Both the position numbers and the translations under genes were made by a program. A stretch of DNA of 64,000 nucleotides. Source: Bacteroides sp. Lineage in GTDB: Bacteria > Bacteroidota > Bacteroidia > Bacteroidales > Bacteroidaceae. This document shows positions 46,245 through 54,979 of this stretch, one piece after another. The stretch spans positions 25,421-89,420 of the forward strand of contig JAMPDJ010000013.1 in assembly GCA_023665805.1 (NCBI GenBank). Direction: 5' to 3'. The notes beneath the pieces were generated by a model. It did not search any database. It had not been told where the DNA came from and was given only the letters and a program-made list of their open reading frames with translations. Position 1 is the first letter of the stretch; the number at the start of each line of letters is the position of its first letter.

Positions 46245-47567
46245 CTACTCCTCGTAATGCTCAAAAAGAAAATCGTTGTAGGGATATTTCTGCACGTGCA
46301 GTTCCCTTACCTTATTATATAATACTTGGCGCATGGTGTCGTAGCCGGTCTTCTCCGTCGCGGAGATAAAGAGACACTCGCCCGACAACCGGGTCATCCA
46401 TGTGCGGATGAGATCATCCAGGGAAACATTCTCGCGTGTGGCTGGTGTCAGGTCGTCAGCATCCTTCTCTACCCAGCTGTATGCATCGACCTTGTTGAAT
46501 ATTATCATGGAGGGTTTGTCGGCACAACCAAGATCGGACAAGGTCTTCTCCACCACCTTTATCTGTTCTTCAAAGTCGGGATGCGATATGTCCACGACAT
46601 GAAGCAGCAAATCGGCCTCTCGGACCTCGTCCAATGTACTTTTGAAGGAATCCACCAAATCGTGGGGAAGCTTGCGGATGAAACCTACCGTATCAGACAG
46701 CAAGAACGGCAGATTGTCCACAATGACCTTGCGCACCGTAGTGTCCAAGGTAGCAAAAAGCTTGTTCTCGGCAAACACGTCGCTTTTGGACAAGAGATTC
46801 ATGAGCGTGGACTTGCCGACGTTGGTATATCCCACCAAGGCAACACGAATCATGCGACCGCGATTGCTGCGCTGCGTGGTCTTCTGACGGTCAATGTCGG
46901 CCAGACGCTGCTTCAACAACGCCATGCGGTTGAGAATGATACGGCGGTCCATCTCCAACTGTGTCTCACCTGGTCCGCGAAGTCCTACCGACCCCTTGCC
47001 GCCACCGGAGCCTGAACCACCGCCCTGACGTTCCAGATGCGTCCAAAGACGTTGCAGGCGCGGCAGCATATAGCGGTATTGCGCCAGCTCAACCTGTGTC
47101 TTGGCATTGGCCGTCTGTGCACGCATGGCAAAGATGTCAAGTATAAGGGAAGTACGGTCCAAGACCTTGACCTTCAGTTCCTTTTCTATGTTGCGCAACT
47201 GCTTTGCCGACAGTTCATCATCAAAGATAACCATGGAGACGTAGCGTTCCGCATCCTCCTCCGCTTCTATCCACGACCTTATCTCCTGCAACTTGCCTAT
47301 GCCCAGATAAGTAACGCTGGACGGACCATTGAGACGTTGTGTGAAACGCTTCACCGTACGCGCCCCGGCCGTCTCGGCAAGGAACTGCAACTCGTCCAGA
47401 TACTCCGTGGTCTTGCGTTCGTTCTGCTGCGGAGTGATTATACCCACCAATACGGCATTCTCCTCCACGGTCTCCACTATGGTACTATGCGCCTCCCTGC
47501 CCATGCCGTCCTCGAAAGGAAGGCCTGAGCGGGAAGCATTGTAGTATTTGCTTCTTGTTGTCTTCAT
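46245..47567 (-). CDS. hflX: GTPase HflX
   Basis: 440 residues. A ribosome-splitting GTPase acting under stress. N-terminal HflX domain includes TYLGIGKLQEI (~99) and FDDELSAKQLRNIEKEL (~125), then the glycine-rich linker QGGGSGSGGGKGSVGLRGPGETQLE (quoted in pieces: GGKGSVGLRGPGETQ), typical of HflX. G domain: GYTNVGKSTLMNLL (~250), DTVGFIRKLPHDL (~295), NKVDAY (~375). Start chosen at the first ATG after the coiled-coil lipoprotein, 13 bp away. Confidence 0.95.
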   Translation of the reverse strand: MKTTRSKYYNASRSGLPFEDGMGREAHSTIVETVEENAVLVGIITPQQNERKTTEYLDELQFLAETAGARTVKRFTQRLNGPSSVTYLGIGKLQEIRSWIEAEEDAERYVSMVIFDDELSAKQLRNIEKELKVKVLDRTSLILDIFAMRAQTANAKTQVELAQYRYMLPRLQRLWTHLERQGGGSGSGGGKGSVGLRGPGETQLEMDRRIILNRMALLKQRLADIDRQKTTQRSNRGRMIRVALVGYTNVGKSTLMNLLSKSDVFAENKLFATLDTTVRKVIVDNLPFLLSDTVGFIRKLPHDLVDSFKSTLDEVREADLLLHVVDISHPDFEEQIKVVEKTLSDLGCADKPSMIIFNKVDAYSWVEKDADDLTPATRENVSLDDLIRTWMTRLSGECLFISATEKTGYDTMRQVLYNKVRELHVQKYPYNDFLFEHYEE

Positions 47568-47580
47568 TTAGTGCCAATTA

Positions 47581-48432
47581 TCACTTGACCTGAATCACCA
47601 GATACTTGCTCACGCTCCAGAAACGAGTCGGATTGGTAATGTGCATCTCGTATTGTCCGTTGCCATCCTTGACCAAGGAATAGCTGCCATCGGGGTGTGT
47701 AGTGAGCAAACGTGCCGACTTGCTGTAAGTCTTTATCTCCTTAAGCTGACGAATGTCGACCTCGGTGAAATAATCCTTGTTGAATTGTCCGTCCTTCAGG
47801 ACATCACCATCCTTCAGGATACCTTGCTCCTTCAACTCGGACTTGGTACCATACACAAACCATGCGCTATGGAGTTCCCTCTCCTGACGAGCCAAGGTGC
47901 CGCCCTGCTCTTTGTTGACCTCCTCCAAATCCGCCATGTTCCTGGACAAAGAGTCTATGCGAACCACCTGCCTGAGAATGGTAGAATCCTTTTCTGCCAG
48001 CGAAGCCTGCAGTTCCTGTATGCGCAGGTTCTGAGCCTCCACCTGAGACTGCAACCCATCCACAAGGCCCTTGAGTTTCTCGCTCTTGAACCGGCTGGCA
48101 TTGAGCTTCTCCCGTAACTGGGCCACCAACTCCCTGTTCTTGAGCATTGCTTCATTGATATACTCAAGATTGTCACGGATAATCTCCCTTGAGGATGTAC
48201 CTTCGAGACTACCATCGGCCACAGTCACGCGGCCCTCGGCCTCGGCAACACGACGGATACCTGCCTGCACCTCAGTCATAGTCACGACAATATCATTGAG
48301 TTCGCCATCCTTATTATCCACAATAGACTGCAGCGAATCTATCTGCTGTTGCAGCCGGTCACTGTTCTTACCCGTGTTCTGGCAGGCTGCCATCATGATG
48401 ACACCTGCTACGATAATCATAATTTTCTTCAT
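47581..48432 (-). CDS. Coiled-coil lipoprotein of unknown function
   Basis: 283 residues. Type II signal MKKIMIIVAGVIMMAAC with the lipobox MAAC. Residues ~25-190 are almost wholly coiled coil (DRLQQQIDSLQSIVDNKDGE onward). The C-terminal ~90 residues are a small beta domain (FVYGTKSELKEQGILK, then TTHPDGSYSLVKDGNGQYEM). This build, coiled coil plus a small C-terminal domain, is common in Bacteroidales, but I cannot name a function. Upstream of hflX on the same strand. Confidence 0.8.
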   Translation of the reverse strand: MKKIMIIVAGVIMMAACQNTGKNSDRLQQQIDSLQSIVDNKDGELNDIVVTMTEVQAGIRRVAEAEGRVTVADGSLEGTSSREIIRDNLEYINEAMLKNRELVAQLREKLNASRFKSEKLKGLVDGLQSQVEAQNLRIQELQASLAEKDSTILRQVVRIDSLSRNMADLEEVNKEQGGTLARQERELHSAWFVYGTKSELKEQGILKDGDVLKDGQFNKDYFTEVDIRQLKEIKTYSKSARLLTTHPDGSYSLVKDGNGQYEMHITNPTRFWSVSKYLVIQVK

Positions 48433-48619
48433 ATTCGTTATCGGTTATGATTGGTTGTATTAAATGTTGTGTTTCATCCCTCGTTTGGACATTAGTCTTT
48501 ACTATGATTCGGAAAGGTCAAATCCAGTTCCTATCTTGTCGTTCCGTCAGGGCTCGCCATGGCATGGCTCAAATATGTTTTGCTCTGCCCATTTGACCTG
48601 TCGGAAACGCTCTGCCGGT

Positions 48620-49396
48620 TTATTCCAAGCCTCCCGTCTGCTTGCTTCTATACTTGCTAAAATGAGGCCTTTGCACTTCCTCCGCTCCAGAATCCCCCGA
48701 CTGGCCTACCCGGACAGCAATGTTCTCTTCCTTACCTGCCACCACGATTACAAATTCGCCCCGAGGCTCATTACCTGCAAAATGAGACAACACCTCCTCC
48801 AAGGTTCCACGGATACTCTCTTCATGTATCTTGCTAATTTCCCGGCACACGCTACACAGCCTCTGTCCGCCGAACACCTCCACAAACTGCTGCAAGGTCT
48901 TCACCACCCGGCGTGGGCTTTCATAGAATATCATGGTGCGCGGTTCCGACTTAAGCATCTCCAAGCGTGTCTGGCGCCCCTTCTTCTGTGGCAAGAAACC
49001 CTCGAAACAGAAACGGTCGCAAGGCAATCCACTGCTGACCAAGGCCGGGACAAAAGCCGTAGCCCCCGGCAACGTGATGACCTCCACCCCTGCCTTCACC
49101 GCTTCTCTGGCTACAAGGAAACCAGGGTCACTGATTCCCGGAGTACCGGCATCGCTCACCACGGCAATGTTCTCACCGCCCATCAGACGCTCCACCACAC
49201 GGGTCACAGTCTGATGCTCATTGAACTTGTGATAGGAAAGTAGCGGTTTGTGTATTTCAAAATGCCGCAACAGGTTACCGCTGGTGCGTGTATCCTCGGC
49301 CAATATCAAGTCGCATTCGCGCAACACTCTCAGCGACCGTGCAGTGATGTCCTCCAGATTTCCAACCGGAGTCGGTACCAAATACAATGTTCCCAT
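48620..49396 (-). CDS. rsmI: 16S rRNA 2'-O-methyltransferase RsmI
   Basis: 258 residues from MGTLYLVPTPVGNLEDITA; a longer ORF start at 49489 lies upstream of the promoter and is rejected. Methylates the 2'-O of C1402. Hallmarks: the start motif, ILAEDTRTSG (~31), VSDAGTPGISDPG (~81), LPGATAFVPALVSSGLP (~105) and FYESPRRVVKTL. The C-terminus of the family (KEENIAVRVGQSG) is intact. A TACATTTG box at 49458-49465 precedes it. Confidence 0.93.
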   Translation of the reverse strand: MGTLYLVPTPVGNLEDITARSLRVLRECDLILAEDTRTSGNLLRHFEIHKPLLSYHKFNEHQTVTRVVERLMGGENIAVVSDAGTPGISDPGFLVAREAVKAGVEVITLPGATAFVPALVSSGLPCDRFCFEGFLPQKKGRQTRLEMLKSEPRTMIFYESPRRVVKTLQQFVEVFGGQRLCSVCREISKIHEESIRGTLEEVLSHFAGNEPRGEFVIVVAGKEENIAVRVGQSGDSGAEEVQRPHFSKYRSKQTGGLE

Positions 49397-49457
49397 ATAC
49401 CACAAGGCTTGTGCCTCTATACTTATAATCGTATCTACGTAATTGCCGTTACGTGCA

Positions 49458-49465
49458 CAAATGTA
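49458..49465 (-). promoter_or_regulatory. Promoter -7 box TACATTTG for rsmI
   Basis: Exact TAnnTTTG match on the minus strand, ~62 bp before the RsmI ATG at 49396; supports the shorter start. Confidence 0.55.
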
Positions 49466-49559
49466 AGCATAATATTTGAATTCCTCCACTCCTCCACCAC
49501 GAAATTAACACCAATGTAATATTTATTAAGTATCGAATACGTCAGGCCGATATAATTTG

Positions 49560-49567
49560 TACCTTTG
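49560..49567 (+). promoter_or_regulatory. Promoter -7 box TACCTTTG for tdk
   Basis: Exact match, five bases before the tdk ATG. Transcription would start at or next to the start codon. Confidence 0.55.
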
Positions 49568-49572
49568 TCTAC

Positions 49573-50178
49573 ATGAAAGACTTGACAAGCAACAACGGAG
49601 AAATGGTGCGGCGCGGTCGCATAGAGGTCATTTGCGGCTCAATGTTTTCTGGCAAGACAGAGGAACTGATACGCAGGATGAAACGCGCCATCTTTGCCAG
49701 GCAAAAAGTAGAAATCTTCAAACCCTCATTGGACACAAGATACAGCGAAGAGGACATAGTAAGCCACGAAGGCAACAGCATCCCCAGCACTCCTATAGAT
49801 TCCAGCGCAAGCATCCTGCTGATGTCCCAAGGATACGATGTCATAGGTATAGACGAGGCCCAATTTTTCGACCCACACATAGTAGATGTATGTAACCAAT
49901 TGGCCAATCAAGGCATACGTGTGATTGTAGCCGGTTTGGACTTGGACTTCAAGGGAAAACCGTTCGGACCCATGCCAGACCTCCTGGCCATTGCCGACGA
50001 AGTAAGCAAAGTACATGCAATATGCGTACGGTGCGGTGCCTTGGCCTACGTCAGCCATAGATTGGTGGACGTGGACAAGCAGGTGCTTCTCGGCGAGAAG
50101 CTGGAATACGAACCCCTGTGTCGCGAATGTTACGCCAAGGCCATGAAAGATGCCGGAATACAGTTTACTACAAAATAA
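49573..50178 (+). CDS. tdk: Thymidine kinase
   Basis: 201 residues. Phosphorylates thymidine (salvage). P-loop [14 protein letters not shown] (~21), DEAQFF (~94), the Lasso [13 protein letters not shown] (~117) and zinc-binding Cys pairs [12 protein letters not shown] and CRECYAK (~140-185) are intact. The start [16 protein letters not shown] gives ~12 residues before the conserved [10 protein letters not shown], as in other Bacteroides-type Tdk, and fits a leaderless message from the box at 49560. Confidence 0.95.
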   Translation: MKDLTSNNGEMVRRGRIEVICGSMFSGKTEELIRRMKRAIFARQKVEIFKPSLDTRYSEEDIVSHEGNSIPSTPIDSSASILLMSQGYDVIGIDEAQFFDPHIVDVCNQLANQGIRVIVAGLDLDFKGKPFGPMPDLLAIADEVSKVHAICVRCGALAYVSHRLVDVDKQVLLGEKLEYEPLCRECYAKAMKDAGIQFTTK

Positions 50179-50186
50179 GACCAAGG

Positions 50187-51011
50187 ATGCCATACAGGGA
50201 CAACAATAGCAGTCGTACGAAGAAGAAAGTATTTTTTATTGCAAGCCTTTGCATGTTGCTTGCAGGTTGCATGAGTTCAGGCAAGCACACAGCAGAAACA
50301 GAAGCCTGGAAGCTGGTATGGGAGGAAAATTTCGACAGGAAAGGAGGAATTGACGAAACCATATGGTCAAAAATACCACGCGGAAAGTCAGACTGGAACA
50401 ACTACATGTCTTCATTCGATTCATGCTATGCACTGAGCAACGGCAATTTGGTGCTTCGCGGAATAGTAAACCATACGCAGCAGTCAGACACAGCCACTTA
50501 TTTGACAGGAGGAATTTACACTCATGGCAAGAAGCTCTTTACCGGAGGCAGGATAGAAGTTTGTGCAAAGCTGCAGGGAGCCCAAGGAGCATGGCCGGCA
50601 ATATGGATGCTTCCAGAGGAGGCTACCTGGCCAAACGGTGGCGAGATAGACATCATGGAACGCCTGAACCATGACAGCATAGCCTACCAAACCACGCATT
50701 CCTATTATACGCAAGTGCTGGGCGAGAAGACTAATCCGCCACATGGAGGAGTCAACAAAATCAATCCCACAGAATACAACATCTATTCTGTAGACATATA
50801 TCCCGACAGTCTGGTTTATGCCATCAATCATAAACACACCTACACTTATCCGCGTATACAAACCGACAAAGAGGGGCAATTTCCTTTCTTTCAGCCCTAT
50901 TACCTGCTGATTGACATGCAACTGGGAGGTGCATGGGTAGGAAATGTAAACCCGGCAGAACTGCCAGTGGAAATGCATATCGATTGGGTGAGATACTACA
51001 AGAAGTATTGA
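50187..51011 (+). CDS. GH16 beta-glucanase-like lipoprotein
   Basis: 274 residues from MPYRDNNSSRTKKKVFF; a longer ORF has no signal and is rejected. Type II signal with the lipobox LLAGC. The GH16 catalytic motif is GEIDIMERL (~158), i.e. Glu-x-Asp-x-x-Glu, giving nucleophile and acid/base; the aromatic WPAIWMLPEEATWP precedes it. Probably cleaves beta-1,3 or beta-1,3-1,4 glucans at the cell surface. It begins nine bases after tdk stops. No carbohydrate-uptake (susC/D) genes are adjacent. Confidence 0.9.
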   Translation: MPYRDNNSSRTKKKVFFIASLCMLLAGCMSSGKHTAETEAWKLVWEENFDRKGGIDETIWSKIPRGKSDWNNYMSSFDSCYALSNGNLVLRGIVNHTQQSDTATYLTGGIYTHGKKLFTGGRIEVCAKLQGAQGAWPAIWMLPEEATWPNGGEIDIMERLNHDSIAYQTTHSYYTQVLGEKTNPPHGGVNKINPTEYNIYSVDIYPDSLVYAINHKHTYTYPRIQTDKEGQFPFFQPYYLLIDMQLGGAWVGNVNPAELPVEMHIDWVRYYKKY

Positions 51012-51131
51012 GAACGTCAGTACATGCGAATGATTGCGACATAGCTACAGGAAACGAAAACGAACCAAGGAAAAAGCAAGGTATGTGAAACATTTTCGTG
51101 TAAACATAGCCACCGTTTCGGTATTTCTTCT

Positions 51132-51139
51132 TATCTTTG
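51132..51139 (+). promoter_or_regulatory. Promoter -7 box TATCTTTG for tRNA-Leu
   Basis: Exact match 46 bp before the tRNA. It also lies inside an in-frame open stretch that resembles a signal peptide (see findings). Confidence 0.6.
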
Positions 51140-51184
51140 CACCATGCATGGGGCAAGGCGTTCCCATGACAGACAAGATTTGCG

Positions 51185-51268
51185 CCCAGATGGTGGAATC
51201 GGTAGACACGAGGGACTTAAAATCCCTTGGCCATTACGGCCGTACGGGTTCGAGTCCCGTTCCGGGCA
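51185..51268 (+). tRNA. tRNA-Leu (anticodon TAA)
   Basis: 84 nt, class II. D-arm GGTGGAATCGGTAGACACG, anticodon stem AGGGA/TCCCT with loop CTTAAAA (TAA at 51218-51220), a long variable arm TGGCCATTACGGCCG, T-arm ACGGG-TTCGAGT-CCCGT, and acceptor GCCCAGA against TCCGGGC. The acceptor has one A-C mismatch at the fifth pair. Encoded 3' CCA is not present. Confidence 0.96.
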
Positions 51269-51312
51269 CAACCGCAGAAGACACAGACAATCGTCCCGCG
51301 ACATACACCACT

Positions 51313-53280
51313 ATGTCGTGGGACGATTTCGTTCAGGCCCAAGCTTTCGACAGCAATGATACGCAAGAAGAAGAATGGCAGCAGTACATGGAACAGCTGG
51401 AGTGGCTGCACTCCCACCCCATGGACATCAACACAGCAACACCCGAAGACATGTCCCGGCTTCCATTCCTATCCCCGGCACAGGTCGAAGCCCTGCAGGC
51501 CTATGTCCATCTTGACGGCCCGATGAAATCCTTGGGCGAACTGGCATTGATTCCCGCTCTGGACTATCAGACACGCCAAGTGCTCCCACTGTTTTTCCAT
51601 GTATCGTCCACAAGGATACCTGCCAATGGCAAAGCACAAAAGAGCGCATGGCTCCGCAACATGCGACACTCCGTGGACACGCGCATGGACATACCACTAT
51701 ACTACCGCCGTGGCTACCAGACCGGCGCATATCACGGCAATCCCCTGTATAATCGTATACGATATTCCACGGAAAGCAGGCATCTGTCTCTCGGGGCACG
51801 TGCGAAGAAGGACCCCGGCGAAAAATTCTATGACAGTTACGGTGCCTATGCCATGCTGCAAGACTACGGCATTGTACGCACCGCCATAGCAGGCGACTAC
51901 CGCGCAGGTTGGGGCGAAGGGCTGGTAATGGGCAAAGGCTCTTTCTTTGGCAAAAGCAGCATGATGAACAGTCCTTCCACAGGTATCAGCCCCATGACGG
52001 GCATGATGGAAAGCGGTTTCCTGCGTGGCATAGCCGTCACACTTGGACGACCTGTCCGCAGGAATGCTGGCAGACTACCATATCCCTATGACGTAGAAGA
52101 GCGTTTCCGCAGTTCCAGACCGCATGTCTCTTTCAGCGGAACACTCTTTGCCTCTTATCAGTCCATAGATGCCACGCTGACAGATGACGGCGATGTCCGT
52201 ACCATAGTAACAAACGGATACCATCGTACCGATGCAGAACTGGCCAAACGCCACAACACGCACACTGCTCTGGCAGGGGCGCACCTGCAGATTGACATAG
52301 GCCACTTTCAAGTAGGAGCCACAGGATATTGGCAGCACTTCGACCGCACCCTCTCTCCAGGCTCCGACCGCTACCGCCGTTGGTATCCATGCGGTCAGGA
52401 CTTCGGGGTCGTGGGGCTGCATGGAGGCTACAGCTATTACCGCTGGACCGTCTCTGCCGAAATGGCATACAGCACCAACCACGGAGGAATGGCCGCCTTG
52501 GGACGGGTGCAATGGCTGGTTCACAGGAACTTGAAATTAGGCATCCTGGGAAGACACTACGGACATCGTTATTATTCATTCCTGGCCTCCGCTGTTGCGG
52601 AAAATTCCCGTGTGCAGAACGAGAGCGGCGGCATGCTGCGCATGGAAACACGTCCGTGGAACCGTCTGTTCCTCACGGCCTATGCCGACTTCTTTGTTGA
52701 CTATTGGCCACGATACGGCATGACATCATCAAGCAATGGACAGGAACTAATGGCCGAGGCCCGTTGGGAAGCCTCCACACACCATGCCCTGTCCCTGCGG
52801 TATCAGATGAAGCGCAAGGCCGCCAACGATGCCATAACGCCGCGCCACCGTCTGCGTGCACAATGGAGCTGCATGCCGTCCGCACAATGGCGATTGCAGA
52901 GTACCGCTGCCGTTCACATGGCCTCGGGACAGGTTCCCGGCTTCGGTCTCAGCCAATTGATACAAGGCAAAATGCTACGCAACGATGCCCTGCGCCTTGG
53001 ACTGATGGGCGGTTACTTCCATGCTCCGGACTATGTCACACGCGTCTACCTGTACGAACCCTCGCTGTGGAACAGCACATCCGCCTACACATCCTACTAC
53101 GGCCACGGACTGCGCATCGTTGCCACACTGCGCTACACCTTTCCCCAATCCCACTGGATGGTGGAAGGCAAGTACTCCCTTACGCACATGCTGGAGGGCA
53201 AGAGCATAGCTTCCGGCCTGCAGGAAATACTCTCTCCTACCCGGCAAGACATCTCAGTACAGGTAAGGATGACCTACTGA
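51313..53280 (+). CDS. Helix-hairpin-helix (ComEA-like) protein with a large C-terminal barrel-like region
   Basis: 655 residues from MSWDDFVQAQAFDSND. The N-terminal ~95 residues hold two HhH-type elements (MDINTATPEDMSRLPFLSPA then GPMKSLGELALIPALDY) known from a Bacteroidota family often annotated as ComEA-like. The remaining ~530 residues alternate aromatic and polar residues in beta-strand fashion and end LSVQVRMTY-like, consistent with an outer-membrane barrel. The predicted start lacks a signal peptide. Upstream in the same frame and through the tRNA, the ORF is open back to 51034 and contains a hydrophobic stretch (ATVSVFLLIFAPCMGQG). The correct N-terminus is therefore uncertain. Confidence 0.72.
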   Translation: MSWDDFVQAQAFDSNDTQEEEWQQYMEQLEWLHSHPMDINTATPEDMSRLPFLSPAQVEALQAYVHLDGPMKSLGELALIPALDYQTRQVLPLFFHVSSTRIPANGKAQKSAWLRNMRHSVDTRMDIPLYYRRGYQTGAYHGNPLYNRIRYSTESRHLSLGARAKKDPGEKFYDSYGAYAMLQDYGIVRTAIAGDYRAGWGEGLVMGKGSFFGKSSMMNSPSTGISPMTGMMESGFLRGIAVTLGRPVRRNAGRLPYPYDVEERFRSSRPHVSFSGTLFASYQSIDATLTDDGDVRTIVTNGYHRTDAELAKRHNTHTALAGAHLQIDIGHFQVGATGYWQHFDRTLSPGSDRYRRWYPCGQDFGVVGLHGGYSYYRWTVSAEMAYSTNHGGMAALGRVQWLVHRNLKLGILGRHYGHRYYSFLASAVAENSRVQNESGGMLRMETRPWNRLFLTAYADFFVDYWPRYGMTSSSNGQELMAEARWEASTHHALSLRYQMKRKAANDAITPRHRLRAQWSCMPSAQWRLQSTAAVHMASGQVPGFGLSQLIQGKMLRNDALRLGLMGGYFHAPDYVTRVYLYEPSLWNSTSAYTSYYGHGLRIVATLRYTFPQSHWMVEGKYSLTHMLEGKSIASGLQEILSPTRQDISVQVRMTY

Positions 53281-53469
53281 ACTATCCATAAAACGAACAT
53301 CGCCATCAGTTCCAAGACAGGTCTCTGATGGAGACGTGTTGTACATGACATTGCCATGCACGCCACAGGCTATCACATGATAACAGTGGGTAGTGTTTCA
53401 CTGAGTGTGTCTGCGACGGGGTTGTCTCGGTAGTGATGATGCAAAGTTAATTAAAAATTTTGTGTCTCA

Positions 53470-53675
53470 TGTTAAACCCAAATCGGTCATTAGAACGTCC
53501 ATTTGTACAAATCAGCTGATTTGTATTGCCTTTTCCTCCATTTTGACATTCTCTTCGCCGTATTGCGTCCCGTTTCGTCTCGCCATAGCTCACTATGCCT
53601 TCGACGAAACGGGACGCAATACGAACGAAGATAAAGACAAAACGGATTGGAAATCTAATGACCGATTTGGGTTAA
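53470..53675 (+). mobile_element. Foldback (MITE-like) element, copy 3, TTAA-flanked
   Basis: 206 bp. The inner arms here are perfect: 21 bases at 53559-53579 (CGTATTGCGTCCCGTTTCGTC in two parts) pair exactly with 53603-53623, and TACAAATCA-GC-TGATTTGTA has 9-bp arms. The other copies differ on one arm, with a compensating change at the third pair of the small palindrome relative to copy 2. This copy is probably closest to the active form. Confidence 0.82.
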
Positions 53676-53756
53676 ATTTACTTATTTTTGATGTAGCCAG
53701 ACGAGGAAATGAGCTCTGCTGAGTAGCAACCCTCCAGTAACAAGGCTGCGCTTATA

Positions 53757-53811
53757 CTGATTGCCGAAAGGCATCGGGAGTCGTCCTTCAGGCAACTCCT
53801 TTTGCAATCAG
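53757..53811 (+). ncRNA. Structured segment, nested stems
   Basis: CTGATTGC (53757) pairs with GCAATCAG (53804), and inside GGGAGT pairs with ACTCC. It lies between element copy 3 and a gene remnant. Could be a small structured RNA, a degenerate IS end, or chance. Confidence 0.25.
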
Positions 53812-53834
53812 GCAGGCTTCTCGGCTAAGAAAAC

Positions 53835-54012
53835 CTATCCCGTCAACCAGTGAACAAGGTTTTGTCGCAGGTTATATTTGGCAACAAACGGTCGAACGGC
53901 TTGTGTTCCATCGCCACACTGCCCATATATATCACGCAAGTCAGCTGCCAATGCTCCTTTGTCTCCGTAGTTGACCTTGGCGAACATATGCGCTGTCCAT
54001 TTCCAAAGGTTG
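53835..54012 (-). pseudogene. Gene remnant, C-terminal end of an unknown protein
   Basis: Reading the minus strand gives WKWTAHMFAKVNYGDKGALA, then ADLRDIYGQCGDGTQ and RQNLVHWLTG before a TAG. It has no start codon and upstream frames are stopped, so at most a remnant. No family recognised. Confidence 0.3.
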
Positions 54013-54361
54013 TTTCTTATAACTGTTTTGTTGAGGTGGAAAAAGAGAAAGCAATTCTACTGGCTCTGTTCATCAAGAAGGTATGTCACTTTCAGAAAAA
54101 CTACTCCTCAGGAAACGAGCCATTATCGAAACCGTGAATGACGAACCCAGAATATAGCACAGGTGGAACATTCAAAGCATAGAACCTTAGATAATTTCAT
54201 TGTTAACCTCTTGGGGGCAATGGCTGCTTATTGTTGCTTTCCAAAGAAGCCGTGTATCAATGTTGCACGAACTATTGACACACAGCTTGCATTATTCTGA
54301 ATTAGCCGAACTCCCGTTCTATCATAGTCAAAAAAGAAAAGTCTTGACTATAAGCATGAGT

Positions 54362-54901
54362 TCACAACGGCATCAATGCCCCCGTGACGGAGTCTATTAT
54401 GTATCCGGCAGTGCGCACATCCGCAGGCATCAACGGATGATGTGATATCAAGTCCACAGTTTCCTTCACTGCCTCGCCACAATCATCGAACCCGTGCAAC
54501 CAGCCGTCCAGGTCTATACCGCAGTGGCGCATCAGAGAGACATGCTCCTCGTCTATTCCCCTCTCCTTCATGAGCCTTATCATTTCGGCGGCATTCATCC
54601 CCTGCACTCCGCAACCTGTGTGTCCGATGACCATAATCTCGTTCACGCCCAGCTCGTAAACCGCCACCAACAGCGACCGCATGGTGGAGTCAAACGGGTT
54701 GGTGATGGTGCCTCCTGCATTCTTGATAATCTTCACATCTCCGTTCTTGAACCCCAACGCGGCAGGGAGCAACTCTATCAAACGGGTATCCATGCACGTG
54801 ACAATGGCTATCTTCTTGTCCGGGTACTTGGATGTCACGAATCTCTCATAGCCCTTCTCCGCCACGAAGCGGGCATTGTGCTTTAGTATCTCGTCTATCA
54901 T
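54362..54901 (-). CDS. Beta-class carbonic anhydrase
   Basis: 179 residues. Converts CO2 and bicarbonate; useful for fumarate/succinate metabolism in gut anaerobes. Zinc ligands: Cys38 in TCMDTRL with the Asp-Arg pair, His-x-x-Cys in GHTGCGVQG (~97). AGGTITNPFDSTMRSLL (~75) is the usual active-site helix. Short beta-class form (~180). Isolated on the minus strand; followed by a different minus-strand unit upstream. Confidence 0.93.
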   Translation of the reverse strand: MIDEILKHNARFVAEKGYERFVTSKYPDKKIAIVTCMDTRLIELLPAALGFKNGDVKIIKNAGGTITNPFDSTMRSLLVAVYELGVNEIMVIGHTGCGVQGMNAAEMIRLMKERGIDEEHVSLMRHCGIDLDGWLHGFDDCGEAVKETVDLISHHPLMPADVRTAGYIIDSVTGALMPL

Positions 54902-54979
54902 GTTTGAATTTATTATTTAATCGAACAAGTGTCGTACACGGCCGTTTCTCCTCGCCCAAGCAACTCCGCCTCCTCATTT

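Larger units (their letters stand above)
53281..54361. other. Long noncoding stretch with element copy 3 and gene remnant
   Basis: 1,081 bp without a clear intact gene. It holds foldback element copy 3, a structured segment (53757-53811) and a minus-strand remnant (53835-54012). The rest shows nothing I can name. Confidence 0.5.

Noticed and set aside
49397..49489. Longer RsmI start
   Set aside because: It lies upstream of the TACATTTG promoter box, and MGTLYLVPTPVGNLEDITA is the normal family start.
53850..54137. Plus-strand open frame of 95 codons in the long gap
   Set aside because: The minus strand reads a more protein-like sequence, and the plus frame has no recognised feature.
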